The translations under genes were made by a program, and so were the position numbers. Below, piece by piece: positions 43,844 through 52,890 of a DNA stretch of 64,000 nucleotides. Origin of the DNA: Caldicoprobacter guelmensis (lineage in GTDB: Bacteria > Bacillota > Clostridia > Caldicoprobacterales > Caldicoprobacteraceae); contig NZ_JAFBDW010000003.1 in NCBI RefSeq assembly GCF_016908415.1, positions 310,001-374,000 of the forward strand. The letters run 5' to 3'. The notes below the pieces were generated by a model, which made no database searches, had not been told where the DNA came from, and saw nothing but the letters and a program-made list of their open reading frames with translations. Numbering within the stretch: position 1 is the stretch's first letter; each line of letters starts with the position of its first letter.

Positions 43844-45115
43844 ATGGGAGTTCTAGAGCGGTTAAAACAAAAAGCCATGAAATTTGCAATAAAACAACCT
43901 TTTGCATTCGCAGCCATCCTTGCACTTATAGCCACAGTAATGGAAAAACTTGTTGTACCAAATATCAGCTTTCTCTCCATCATTTTTCTATTTTTATTAA
44001 AGCTGGCGATACTGGAACTTACAGCTTACATATTGATGAAATCAATACATTCAAAAGTAGAATCCATCAGCTACATAATGGACCGGATAAAAAATCGGGA
44101 CCTGTCCTACACTGTAAACCTCTCAGAATTTGAAGACCTCCAAGCCGTATCAACCAGCTTCAACAACATGATAAGCGACCTAAAATCCATAATGTCCTCA
44201 TTAAAAAACATCACCAGGCGTTTGGTGGACGCTGCTGAACTCTTAAATACCAACACCATTAAGGTTAACCAGGCTATAGACGATATCGCCGCCTCTATGA
44301 ATGAGATAGCCCACGGAGCGTCCGAACAGGCTGCAGAGGCCGAAAGAGGTGTAAGCCTAATAACCCGGCTATCTGAACAAATCCAGTTGGTATATGAAAA
44401 CACTAACAAAGTAGTAGAAGACTCTAATAAAATGCGAGAGTTGAATGAGCAGGGACTGGAAGCAGTCAAAACGCTTCGCCAGTCAAACGAGCAAAGCCAA
44501 ACGGCTGCTGCCAAAGTATTGGAATTTATCAATTCATCAGCTGAAAAATCAAAGAGCATAGGAGAATTCGTCAGCACCATCAACAGCATTGCAGAACAAA
44601 CCAATTTACTTGCCCTTAACGCAGCTATAGAAGCGGCAAGGGCAGGCGAAGCCGGCAGAGGGTTTGCAGTCGTCGCTGATGAGGTCAGAAAGCTGGCCGA
44701 CGCCACCAAAAAGGCCACCGAACAGGTCGAGGAGATAATGACAAAAATCATAGAAGAAGCCGATAAAGCGTCAGGTATAATAGACTCGGTAAGGGCCGTC
44801 ATGGAAAACCAAGTAAAAGCGGTGGACAATACATACCAAGCATTCCACGCCATCTCAAAGGGCATCGAAAATGTAATAAGCCGCATAAACAACATAAGCC
44901 AATCCATGGCAGCCATAGAAGAGGATAAAAACAAGGTGATCGAAGCCATACAGAACATCTCAGCGGTTTCACAGCAGGCTGCTGCCGCCAGCCAGCAAGT
45001 AGCAGCCAGCACCACTGAACAGAGAAACGTAATAGAACAGATAGCTTCCTACTCAAAAACCTTAAGTGAACTTTCCCTGGAGCTCAGAAAATATGTAGAG
45101 GCTTATAAAGTTTGA
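43844..45115 (+). CDS. Methyl-accepting chemotaxis protein without a large extracellular sensor domain
   Basis: 423 residues from the ATG at 43844 (GAAGGGGTG ribosome site); the open frame reaches back to 43544 but overlaps the divergent aconitase gene. Two closely spaced transmembrane helices (about 18-35 and 42-65) with only a short connection. Then a HAMP-like segment and a long coiled-coil signalling domain with the conserved hairpin tip IAEQTNLLALNAAIEAARAG. With almost nothing outside the membrane, it must sense a cytoplasmic or membrane signal. A strong terminator follows. No other chemotaxis genes in the window. Confidence 0.93.
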   Translation: MGVLERLKQKAMKFAIKQPFAFAAILALIATVMEKLVVPNISFLSIIFLFLLKLAILELTAYILMKSIHSKVESISYIMDRIKNRDLSYTVNLSEFEDLQAVSTSFNNMISDLKSIMSSLKNITRRLVDAAELLNTNTIKVNQAIDDIAASMNEIAHGASEQAAEAERGVSLITRLSEQIQLVYENTNKVVEDSNKMRELNEQGLEAVKTLRQSNEQSQTAAAKVLEFINSSAEKSKSIGEFVSTINSIAEQTNLLALNAAIEAARAGEAGRGFAVVADEVRKLADATKKATEQVEEIMTKIIEEADKASGIIDSVRAVMENQVKAVDNTYQAFHAISKGIENVISRINNISQSMAAIEEDKNKVIEAIQNISAVSQQAAAASQQVAASTTEQRNVIEQIASYSKTLSELSLELRKYVEAYKV

Positions 45116-45124
45116 AATGAAAAA

Positions 45125-45170
45125 CGTCCTAGCTTCATTGGTAAAAAGTCCAAGCTAGGACGCTTTATTT
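45125..45170. terminator. Bidirectional terminator between the chemoreceptor and ABC ATPase genes
   Basis: Perfect 11-bp stem CGTCCTAGCTT / AAGCTAGGACG with a 16-nt loop. T-rich tails lie on both sides, serving the convergent genes. Confidence 0.85.
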
Positions 45171-45197
45171 TAGTTTTAACCAATTCCCCAATCTCTG

Positions 45198-46133
45198 TCA
45201 ATTCCCAAAAGAGCGCTTTATACCCTTTGAGCGATCCGGGTTCATGATCACAATCCTGTCTCCTTCCAGCTCAACCTTTACTCTGTTTTCGCCTGTCAAC
45301 CCCAAGGCCTGCAGATATTCGTGAGGAAGCTGAAGCCGCCCTGCCCTATCAAGTACAGCCAGCTCTTCATGGGTATCTGCACCCACAGTCCCTATATCGT
45401 TGCTCAATTCAGCCAGCTCTTCAGCGTAGGACTTCCTCCGGATGAATTCACTACTGGTCCTGCCATCACGTATAGCTACCACCCTGTTTACCTTCCTAGC
45501 AATTTGTCTATCATGAGTAACTATTATTACGGTAACGCCCAGGACATCATTTATTTTCCTGAATACATCCAGTATTTGAGATGCCGTCCTGGTATCTACT
45601 GCTCCTGTAGGCTCATCGGCTAGAAGCAACTTGGGGTTATTGGCCAGGGCAATGGCAATGGCCACGCGTTGCTGTTCACCTCCAGACAGCTGTTCCAATT
45701 TGTAGTTTTTCCTGTGTGACAACCCTACCATATCAAGAAGTTCAAGCGCCCGCTCCCTCCTGGCCCTACCGGTTAACAGCATGGGAAGTTCTACGTTTTC
45801 CAGTGCAGTCAAATAAGGTATCAAATTCCGAGCATTGTTTTGCCATACAAAACCAACAGTCTCCCTCTTGTACTTGACCAGTTGTTTATCACTGAGCCTC
45901 AATAGATCCTTTCCGTCAACAAATACCTTACCCGCAGATGGACGATCCAATCCACCCAGTATGTTAAGAAGCGTAGATTTGCCGCTGCCGCTATTTCCGA
46001 TGATGGCCATAAATTCGCCCTTCTCCACCATCAGGTCCAAACCTTGTAGCGCCACCACTTCGATGTCAGCCACTTTGTATATCTTAACTAAATTATCGCA
46101 CACCACCATGTATTTTAATCCTTCATCGCTCAT
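45198..46133 (-). CDS. ABC transporter ATP-binding protein with a C-terminal AbrB-like domain
   Basis: 311 residues from the ATG at 46131-46133 (GGGGAG ribosome site; overlaps the upstream gene by 11 nt). ATPase domain of the LolD/MacB type (about 8-225): Walker A GNSGSGKST, signature LSGGEQQRV, Walker B LLLADEPTGAVDT, switch THD. Then about 90 extra residues whose end (about 260-305) reads LAVLDRAGRLQLPHEY, LQALGLTGENRVKVEL, GDRIVIMNPD. This is a clear match to the swapped-hairpin AbrB/SpoVT fold. Such a tail is unusual on an ABC ATPase; it may bind DNA or dimerise. No permease gene is adjacent. Confidence 0.88.
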   Translation of the reverse strand: MSDEGLKYMVVCDNLVKIYKVADIEVVALQGLDLMVEKGEFMAIIGNSGSGKSTLLNILGGLDRPSAGKVFVDGKDLLRLSDKQLVKYKRETVGFVWQNNARNLIPYLTALENVELPMLLTGRARRERALELLDMVGLSHRKNYKLEQLSGGEQQRVAIAIALANNPKLLLADEPTGAVDTRTASQILDVFRKINDVLGVTVIIVTHDRQIARKVNRVVAIRDGRTSSEFIRRKSYAEELAELSNDIGTVGADTHEELAVLDRAGRLQLPHEYLQALGLTGENRVKVELEGDRIVIMNPDRSKGIKRSFGN

Positions 46134-46815
46134 CCACAATCTCCCCATCCTCTAATGTAAACACCCGGTCAGCTATATCAACCATACTGGGGTCATGGGT
46201 GGTCATGACCACCGTCAACCCCTCCTTTTCGACCAGGTCTTTAAAAACCTTAACCACCTGCAATCCGGTGTGGGTGTCCAGTTCAGCGGTGGGCTCATCA
46301 GCAAACACCACACGTGGACGATGGGCAATAGCCCTAGCTATGGCCACGCGCTGCTGCTCTCCTCCAGACAGCTCGTGAGGCCTGTGGTGCATCCTCTTTT
46401 GAAGCCCTACAAAAGCAAGGCACTCCTCAGCCCTCTTCTTTCTCTCCTTAGGGTCATACCCAGCCACCCTTAAAGCAAACTCCACGTTTTCATAAGCCGA
46501 CATCATAGAAATAAGCGCTATGGATTGAAATACAAACCCCATTTCCTTTTGCCGTATTAGATCCCTCTTAGATTCCGGAAGACCTGTGATCTCGTTGCCG
46601 TTAAAGTATATCTTGCCGCTATTGGGTTTATCTAATGCCCCCAGCAGATTTATAAGGGTGGTCTTACCAGAACCTGAACGGCCTCTTAAAATGGTCAAAG
46701 TGCCCGCTTCAATGGAAATGCTGACGTCCTTCAAGGCATACACCACTTCCCTGCCTGAAGGGAAATACCGCGTTACGCCTTCCGTCCTGATTATAACCGG
46801 TTTCACTCCAATCAC
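46123..46815 (-). CDS. ABC transporter ATP-binding protein, LolD/MacB type
   Basis: 230 residues: Walker A GRSGSGKTT, signature LSGGEQQRV, Walker B VVFADEPTAELDT, switch His in TTHDPS. Family members pair with FtsX-like permeases for lipoprotein or peptide export. The GTG at 46813-46815 is the likely start; another GTG follows three codons later. Two ATPase genes lie head to tail, but no permease gene is found between gatC and the chemoreceptor gene. The transport partner must lie elsewhere or be absent. Confidence 0.9.
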   Translation of the reverse strand: MIGVKPVIIRTEGVTRYFPSGREVVYALKDVSISIEAGTLTILRGRSGSGKTTLINLLGALDKPNSGKIYFNGNEITGLPESKRDLIRQKEMGFVFQSIALISMMSAYENVEFALRVAGYDPKERKKRAEECLAFVGLQKRMHHRPHELSGGEQQRVAIARAIAHRPRVVFADEPTAELDTHTGLQVVKVFKDLVEKEGLTVVMTTHDPSMVDIADRVFTLEDGEIVDER

Positions 46816-47001
46816 AACCTTTTTTAAATGAACTTTTTATAAAATTTGGGAAAACACTTTTTACATGATTGCCTTACAAACGTCGTTCTTTATTTATATA
46901 CGACGTCAACACCCGAAATTCCTTTTTTAAAATAAAACTTTATTTAAACAAAACACCTCTGGAAAAATATCAAGCCATTTATAAAAAAATTAAAATAATG
47001 C

Positions 47002-47030
47002 TTGAAACATAAAGACAAAAAGTTTATCCT
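47002..47030 (+). promoter_or_regulatory. Sigma-A promoter of the gat genes
   Basis: TTGAAA, 17 bp, TATCCT, about 52 bp upstream of the gatC ATG, inside a 266-nt AT-rich intergenic region that otherwise shows nothing. Confidence 0.55.
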
Positions 47031-47081
47031 CTATATATGTAGAGATAATAACGCTAATATCAGCTTTGGAGGTAAAGAGGT

Positions 47082-47381
47082 ATGGCAATAACAAAAGAAA
47101 TAATTGAATACATTGCAATGCTCGCTAGGCTGCAGCTTGATGAAAACGAAGAAGCTAACATGGTTTCGGACATAAGCAAGGTCATCTCTTATTTTGACAA
47201 GCTAAAAGAGCTGGATACATCTAATATTGACGCCATGGAATTTTTAAGCATGGAAGAGGATGTATTTGAAAATGCGTTACGTGACGACGTAGTAGGCCAG
47301 TCCTACGAGCGGGCACAGCTATTACATCCTGAAGAAGAGGAAGACTCAGAATACTTTACCGTCCCAAAGGTCGTTGAGTAA
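47082..47381 (+). CDS. gatC: Aspartyl/glutamyl-tRNA amidotransferase subunit C
   Basis: 99-residue stabilising subunit of the GatCAB complex, which converts Glu-tRNA(Gln) and Asp-tRNA(Asn). Typical opening ITKEIIEYIAMLARLQL with ISKVISYFDKLKELDTS and the C-terminal FTVPKVVE. ATG behind GGAGG and AGAGGT. First of the three gat genes; 139 nt separate it from gatA and 179 nt separate gatA from gatB, loose for an operon. Confidence 0.97.
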   Translation: MAITKEIIEYIAMLARLQLDENEEANMVSDISKVISYFDKLKELDTSNIDAMEFLSMEEDVFENALRDDVVGQSYERAQLLHPEEEEDSEYFTVPKVVE

Positions 47382-47520
47382 TTCTTAAACCGTGTTTTAA
47401 CGAAAACCACGTTTATGAAAGGAAGTACCCTTTACTGCAAAGAAAATGCCTATAAACCGTATCAGCTTTTTCAAAATATAACTCAATAACCACAAAATGG
47501 TAAAGAACGGAGGGAATTTC

Positions 47521-48987
47521 GTGAAACTCCATGAATACACCATAAGCCAACTCCATGAATTGATAAGGAAAAGAGAGGTCAGCGTACCTGAACTAGCAAG
47601 ATACATGTTAAATAGAATAGAAAAATTAGATTCAAAATTTGAATGTTATATAACTGTCACTGAAAAGCAGGCCATGGAACAGGCCGAAAGCGTTCAAAAA
47701 ATGATAGATGAAGGCTCTTTAAATTCCCCATTGGCAGGCATACCCATGGGCATAAAAGACAACATATGTACCAAAGGCATACTCACCACCTGTGCTTCCA
47801 GAATGCTCAGCAACTTCGTTCCGCCCTACGATGCCACCGTAGTAAAAAGGCTTTACAGCAACGGTGCCATATTGCTTGGCAAACTCAACATGGACGAATT
47901 TGCCATGGGTAGCTCTACAGAGAGTTCTTACTTTAAAAAAACCAAAAATCCATGGAACACAGAAAGGGTGCCTGGGGGTTCAAGCGGTGGTTCAGCAGCT
48001 GCAGTAGCAGCAGGAGAAGCCATATATACCCTTGGTTCGGACACTGGGGGGTCAATAAGACAGCCAGCCTCGTTTTGCGGGTGTGTGGGACTTAAACCCA
48101 CTTATGGTTTGGTTTCCCGATTCGGGCTTGTAGCCTACGCCTCCTCCTTTGACCAGATTGGTCCACTGACCAAAACGGTAACCGATTGTGCACTGGTATT
48201 AAACGCCATAGCAGGACATGACCCCATGGACTTGACCTCCTCAAGGAGAGAACGGCCCGACTACACGAAAGCATTGGTAAATGACGTTAAGGGGATGAAA
48301 ATCGGGGTGCCTCGCGAATTTATAGCTGACAGCGTGCAAAGGGAGGTAAGAGATGCCGTACTCAATGCCGTAAAGGTATTCTCAAACCTGGGAGCAGAGT
48401 GCGAAGAGATATCAATCCCCATCATGGACTATGTGGTACCAACATATTACATAATAGCCCTTGCAGAAGCCAGCTCAAACCTTGCAAGATACGATGGCGT
48501 AAAATTTGGATACAGGGCTGCCAACCCCAAGGACATGCTTGACTTCTGCATGCGCTCAAGGAGTGAAGGGTTTGGCACCGAAGTGAAACGCAGGATACTG
48601 CTGGGCACATACGCATTGAGCTCGGGATATTATGATGCATATTATAAGAAAGCGCTTAAAGCTCGCACTATCATAACCCGTGAGTTTAATAAAGCCTTTG
48701 AAAAATACGACATCATCATAGGGCCGGTATCGCCTACAACAGCATACAAGATAGGCGAAAAAATCAACAACCCTGTTCAGATGTATATGGAAGATGTATT
48801 CACTGCACCGGTCAACATAGCAGGGCTTCCTGCTATATCCATCCCGTGTGGATTTGATCAGCAGTCTCTGCCCATAGGGCTTCAAATCATAGGAAAGAGG
48901 TTTGACGAGCCCACCATCATAAGGGCTGCATATACATTTGAACAGAACACCGATTTTCATAAAGCAAAGCCCAAAATAGACGAATAA
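47521..48987 (+). CDS. gatA: Aspartyl/glutamyl-tRNA amidotransferase subunit A
   Basis: 488-residue glutaminase subunit with the amidase-signature Ser-cisSer-Lys triad: Lys in GIPMGIKDN, the cis-Ser and nucleophile Ser in GGSSGGSAAAVAAG and TGGSIRQPA. Start is the GTG at 47521 behind CGGAGGG. Releases ammonia from glutamine and channels it to GatB. Confidence 0.97.
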   Translation: MKLHEYTISQLHELIRKREVSVPELARYMLNRIEKLDSKFECYITVTEKQAMEQAESVQKMIDEGSLNSPLAGIPMGIKDNICTKGILTTCASRMLSNFVPPYDATVVKRLYSNGAILLGKLNMDEFAMGSSTESSYFKKTKNPWNTERVPGGSSGGSAAAVAAGEAIYTLGSDTGGSIRQPASFCGCVGLKPTYGLVSRFGLVAYASSFDQIGPLTKTVTDCALVLNAIAGHDPMDLTSSRRERPDYTKALVNDVKGMKIGVPREFIADSVQREVRDAVLNAVKVFSNLGAECEEISIPIMDYVVPTYYIIALAEASSNLARYDGVKFGYRAANPKDMLDFCMRSRSEGFGTEVKRRILLGTYALSSGYYDAYYKKALKARTIITREFNKAFEKYDIIIGPVSPTTAYKIGEKINNPVQMYMEDVFTAPVNIAGLPAISIPCGFDQQSLPIGLQIIGKRFDEPTIIRAAYTFEQNTDFHKAKPKIDE

Positions 48988-49166
48988 ATGTATACTTGGC
49001 TTATCAACATTTAGATGAATGAAAGTTGTGCGAGGATATACCTATGCATACATTCACTGGAGTATACCACTTAATTCGTTGAGATTAGGACACAACTTAA
49101 AAGCTACTTAATTAGACCTGCAAGATAGATTCAATATGAGAAAAACTACGATAGAGGTGAAGGCAA

Positions 49167-50597
49167 ATGGAATACGAAGCGGTAATTGGCCTGGAAGTAC
49201 ACGCCGAGTTATCTACCAAATCGAAAATATTCTGCTCCTGTACCACAGAATTTGGTGGTCAACCCAATACCCACTGCTGTCCTGTCTGCCTTGGCATGCC
49301 TGGAACCCTCCCGGTACTAAACCGCAAGGCAGTAGAATACACTATAAAAGCAGGATTGGCTACAAACTGCACCATATCTTATTTCACCAAACAAGATCGA
49401 AAGAACTATTTTTACCCTGACCTGCCAAAGGGGTATCAAATATCACAATATGACCTGCCGCTATGCAAAAACGGGTATATCGAAATCGAAACCGAAAACG
49501 GAAAAAAGAAAATTCGCATAAACAGGATTCACCTGGAAGAAGATGCAGGAAAGCTTGTGCACAGCGAATACGGTTACTATTCCTATGTGGATTACAACCG
49601 TACAGGTGTACCGCTCATTGAAATAGTGAGCGAACCCGATATATCCTCTGCAGCAGAGGCAAAGGCCTACCTTGAAAAGCTCAAGGCAATATTGCAGTTC
49701 ATAGGAGTTTCTGATTGTAAGATGGAAGAAGGCTCCTTGCGTGCCGATGTAAATATATCTATTCGTCCCAAAGGCTCCAAAGAATTAGGCGAAAGGACGG
49801 AGATGAAAAACTTAAATTCCTTCCGCGCAGTCTATAGAGCAATTGAAGCTGAAATTGCCCGTCAGATAGAAGTGGTAAAGTCCGGCGGGACAATAGAAAG
49901 GGAAACCAGGCGCTGGGATGACGCCCGGGGAGAAAGCTATCCCATGAGAAGCAAGGAAGATGCACAGGATTACAGGTACTTCCCTGAACCGGACCTACCT
50001 CCGTTGATCATCAAAGAAGAGCTGGTAGAAAGGTTAAAGAAAGAATTGCCAGAGCTCCCCGACGCCAGAAAACAGCGATATATGATGGAGTACGGATTGC
50101 CCGAATACGACGCAGGGGTGCTTACATCTTCAAAGGAGCTTTCTGACTTCTTTGAAGAAGCAGCCAAAGTCAGCAACAACATTAAAGCCATCAGCAACTG
50201 GGTAATGGGTGATATGTTGCGAATACTTAACGAAAGAAACCTTGAAGTATCCCAGATTCCATTCCCGCCGGCATATTTGGCAAAGCTGGTGGCATTACTG
50301 GACAAAGGAGTAATAAACGGCCCCACAGCCAAAAAAGTATTCGAAGACATGTTTGACAGCGGGAAAGACCCCGAGGTAATAGTCAAAGAGCAGGGCCTTG
50401 AGGTTTTAAACGACGAATCCATTCTCCTTCAGGTTGTAGAAAAGGTAATCGAGGAGAATCCCAATTCAGTAGCTGACTACAAAAAAGGTAAGAAAAAGGC
50501 AATTGGTTTCCTAGTAGGACAGGCTATGAAGGCCACCAAAGGTAAAGCCAACCCGCAGCTTTTAAACGAACTGCTCATAAAAAAGTTGGAAGAATAA
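49167..50597 (+). CDS. gatB: Aspartyl/glutamyl-tRNA amidotransferase subunit B
   Basis: 476 residues. Family signature at the start (YEAVIGLEVHAELSTKSKIFC), zinc-site CSC and CCPVCLGMPG, GTPLIEIVSEPD-like GVPLIEIVSEPD, and the helical plus YqeY-like C-terminal tRNA-binding tail. ATG behind AGAGGTG. Kinase-amidotransferase subunit acting on mischarged tRNA. The intrinsic terminator at 50599 ends the set. Confidence 0.97.
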   Translation: MEYEAVIGLEVHAELSTKSKIFCSCTTEFGGQPNTHCCPVCLGMPGTLPVLNRKAVEYTIKAGLATNCTISYFTKQDRKNYFYPDLPKGYQISQYDLPLCKNGYIEIETENGKKKIRINRIHLEEDAGKLVHSEYGYYSYVDYNRTGVPLIEIVSEPDISSAAEAKAYLEKLKAILQFIGVSDCKMEEGSLRADVNISIRPKGSKELGERTEMKNLNSFRAVYRAIEAEIARQIEVVKSGGTIERETRRWDDARGESYPMRSKEDAQDYRYFPEPDLPPLIIKEELVERLKKELPELPDARKQRYMMEYGLPEYDAGVLTSSKELSDFFEEAAKVSNNIKAISNWVMGDMLRILNERNLEVSQIPFPPAYLAKLVALLDKGVINGPTAKKVFEDMFDSGKDPEVIVKEQGLEVLNDESILLQVVEKVIEENPNSVADYKKGKKKAIGFLVGQAMKATKGKANPQLLNELLIKKLEE

Positions 50598-50598
50598 A

Positions 50599-50627
50599 GA
50601 GGCAACCTCAAAGTTGCCTCTTTTTTT
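50599..50627 (+). terminator. Intrinsic terminator after gatB
   Basis: GAGGCAAC, 6-nt loop, GTTGCCTC, seven T. It begins just past the gatB stop. Confidence 0.92.
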
Positions 50628-50650
50628 GTCTCACTCCGGCAGTTTAACCT

Positions 50651-51925
50651 CTACCTCAATATTATATTCTCCCTCCTGGGGCCGTTTGATATCATCTTAA
50701 TGGGGATACCTATGAACTCCTCTATAAATTCCACGTATCTTTTAGCATTATCAGGAAGGTCGCTGTACTTCCTGACCTCCCTTATATCACATCTCCAACC
50801 GGGAAACATCCTGTATACAGGCTTAGCTTTAGGAAGCAGAGGTGTAACAGGGAAGTCTTGCGTCACATCCCCTTCGATGTCGTAAGCAACGCATACGGGT
50901 ATCTCATCGAGATATCCCAGCACGTCCAGAAGCGTTAATGCTATAGAGGTTGCTCCCTGTATGCTGCAGCCATATCTTGTCGCCACCGCATCAAACCATC
51001 CCATCCTTCGTGGTCGGCCGGTTGTGGCCCCGTATTCCCCTGCATCGCCACCCCTTTCTCTAAGCTCCGACGCCTGTTCCCCGAAAATCTCTGTTACGAA
51101 TGGGCCCGCTCCTACACATGTGGAATATGCCTTTACTACAGCTATAATTTCGTTTATTTCATAAGGCGGGATGCCTGCACCCACAGCGGCAAAACCGGCC
51201 AATGGCGACGAAGATGTGGTATAAGGATAAATCCCATGATCCGGATCTTTCAGCGCTCCCAACTGCCCTTCCAACAAAATCCTCTTGCCCTCTTTAATTG
51301 CCTTGTGTAAAAAAACGGTGGTATCTCCCACCATATCCTCTATCTCTTGGCCCAGTCTCAAAAAATCGTTATATACCTTGTCACCATCTATAGGTGGAGC
51401 ATCGTAAAGGGTTTTTAACATTATATTCTTAACTTCCAATATGGAGTCTATCTTTCCCTTCAATATATCAGGATAATAGAGGTCACACACCTGTATCCCT
51501 ATCTTGTAGTACTTATCTGAATAAAATGGTGCAATACCAGATTTTGTAGAGCCAAACTGCCTGCTGCCCAGCCTCTCTTCTTCATATCTATCCAGCAGTA
51601 TATGCCACGGCATTACAACCTCAGCGCGATCAGATATGAGAATGTTGGGCCGTGGCACCCCTTTCTCTTCCAAAGCTTTTAATTCTCTTACAAGCATCTC
51701 TATATTAAGAGCCACGCCCGGTCCCAGCACATTAGTTACATGCTGATAAAACACTCCCGAGGGCAGCATATGCAGAGCAAATTTCCCGTAAGTGTTTATT
51801 ATCGTATGCCCCGCATTGCTCCCTCCCTGGAACCTGACCACTATATCCGACTCTGCCGCCAGCATATCGGTAATCTTGCCTTTTCCCTCATCGCCCCAAT
51901 TGGCACCCACAATAGCCTTAACCAT
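50651..51925 (-). CDS. purA: Adenylosuccinate synthetase
   Basis: Joins IMP and aspartate in AMP synthesis using GTP. 424 residues with the N-terminal P-loop GANWGDEGKGKITD, GSNAGHTI, and the switch region GRPRRMGWFDAVATRYG. Convergent with gatB; single gene with its own promoter at 51974-52002. Complete and unremarkable. Confidence 0.97.
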   Translation of the reverse strand: MVKAIVGANWGDEGKGKITDMLAAESDIVVRFQGGSNAGHTIINTYGKFALHMLPSGVFYQHVTNVLGPGVALNIEMLVRELKALEEKGVPRPNILISDRAEVVMPWHILLDRYEEERLGSRQFGSTKSGIAPFYSDKYYKIGIQVCDLYYPDILKGKIDSILEVKNIMLKTLYDAPPIDGDKVYNDFLRLGQEIEDMVGDTTVFLHKAIKEGKRILLEGQLGALKDPDHGIYPYTTSSSPLAGFAAVGAGIPPYEINEIIAVVKAYSTCVGAGPFVTEIFGEQASELRERGGDAGEYGATTGRPRRMGWFDAVATRYGCSIQGATSIALTLLDVLGYLDEIPVCVAYDIEGDVTQDFPVTPLLPKAKPVYRMFPGWRCDIREVRKYSDLPDNAKRYVEFIEEFIGIPIKMISNGPRRENIILR

Positions 51926-51973
51926 CGCATTACCTCCAAAAAACAGATTATCATATGCATTTCTTACTTTCTA

Positions 51974-52002
51974 ATTATATTACTCCTAAAGACACTAGTA
52001 AA
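51974..52002 (-). promoter_or_regulatory. Sigma-A promoter of purA
   Basis: Minus strand TTTACT, 17 bp, TATAAT, about 48 bp upstream of the purA ATG. Confidence 0.65.
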
Positions 52003-52074
52003 ATTCACTAATTTTATTTAATGTATAAGCTGTACTTATATCACGAGCACATCTTATAAGTAAATCAGGCAATT

Positions 52075-52314
52075 ATGTTAATACCATATTCCCTGAGCCA
52101 TAAATCAACCTGGATTAAATACGCACAAAACTGGGGCCCACTCATGAGCTGTCCAAACCACAAAGAAAAAGTCAACGCCATCCCGGGCCACAGCATTACG
52201 CTAGCCGCCCTGGGCACATTCCTGCTGTGGTTTGGTTGGTTCGGCTTTAACCCGGGCAGCACCTTATCTGCAAGGTTGCTCTGCAAAATCAATGGTTGTA
52301 CCTATGTTATTTAG
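52075..52314 (+). pseudogene. Ammonium transporter (Amt) fragment
   Basis: Within this open frame the stretch encoded at about 52168-52266 reads VNAIPGHSITLAALGTF then LLWFGWFGFNPGSTLSA. This is the central membrane helix of Amt/AmtB transporters and almost uninterrupted in its family pattern. Nothing before or after it in any frame continues the about 400-residue transporter, and no ribosome site precedes it. It is a short leftover of a deleted amt gene at the edge of the debris island. Confidence 0.8.
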
Positions 52315-52332
52315 CTACTTTTCGAGAGTGTT
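52313..52332 (+). repeat. Dispersed repeat, copy 1 (inverted relative to 60882-60901)
   Basis: AGCTACTTTTCGAGAGTGTT, identical over 20 bp to the reverse complement of 60882-60901. About 20 bp on each side remain alignable, mostly differing by transitions. The pair flanks the 8.6 kb that holds the debris island and the first part of the glutamate synthase cluster. Confidence 0.7.
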
Positions 52333-52337
52333 TTTGG

Positions 52338-52870
52338 TTATGTATCAATTTCAAACATATATAACACTTTATTGTCAACATCATATATTGCCAAAGCAAA
52401 GTTAAATGAATGAGTGGTTTCCAAGTATTTCATGTCAATATCTCTATGACCCTGTTTGTTCACTACCTTCCAATACCCATTGATGACTTTAGGAAGCCCA
52501 ACCTCCTCAGCAAATCGGCCGTCACTTTCCTCAACCGTTTCCCCATACATGAGTAAATTTAATGCATCGGAAAGCGGAAGAGGATTCCATTTATCTTGTT
52601 CTGTGATATATGAAAGAAATTTGGCTTCGCCCTCAGCGGTAAAAGTATATCGATATAGTAGCGCTCCGTCACCGTGGAACCCACCATGACTATCATATAA
52701 TTCTTCCCAGGCCGTACCTTTAGGCAGCTTCATGTCAAATAACTTTTCAAATTTGTAAATACCTGCATTTGTAGTGTATAAATAAACGTGTAAACAAAAA
52801 ATTATAAAGAAAAACAACGGTACAGTCCAAATAATTGCTATATATATATATATATATGAGTTCTTTTCAT
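52338..52870 (-). pseudogene. Membrane-anchored protein of unknown function, out of frame at a (TA)9 tract after the start codon
   Basis: A strong AAGGGAGG ribosome site and ATG (52868-52870) open MKRTHIYIYI and then hit TAG. The cause is the dinucleotide run at 52839-52857. With one TA unit fewer, the frame joins the long downstream frame, and the protein would read through a hydrophobic anchor (AIIWTVPLFFFIIFCLHV) into a soluble domain of about 145 residues ending YMFEIDT. The downstream frame has no start of its own before a TTG at 52817. The soluble part (for example FTAEGEAKFLSYITEQDKWNPLP) is not a family I recognise. Either phase-variable or inactivated. Confidence 0.6.
52839..52857. 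repeat. (TA)9T simple sequence repeat in codons 5-11 of the membrane-anchored gene
   Basis: 19-nt run directly after the start region of the gene on the minus strand. Loss of one unit (or gain of two) restores the reading frame. Confidence 0.85.
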
Positions 52871-52890
52871 ATTCTCCCTTCCTCCCTTAT

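Noticed and set aside
44107..45015. 302-residue open frame on the minus strand inside the chemoreceptor gene
   Set aside because: Antisense shadow of the coiled-coil signalling domain: Ser/Ala/Met-rich, no ribosome site, no domain.
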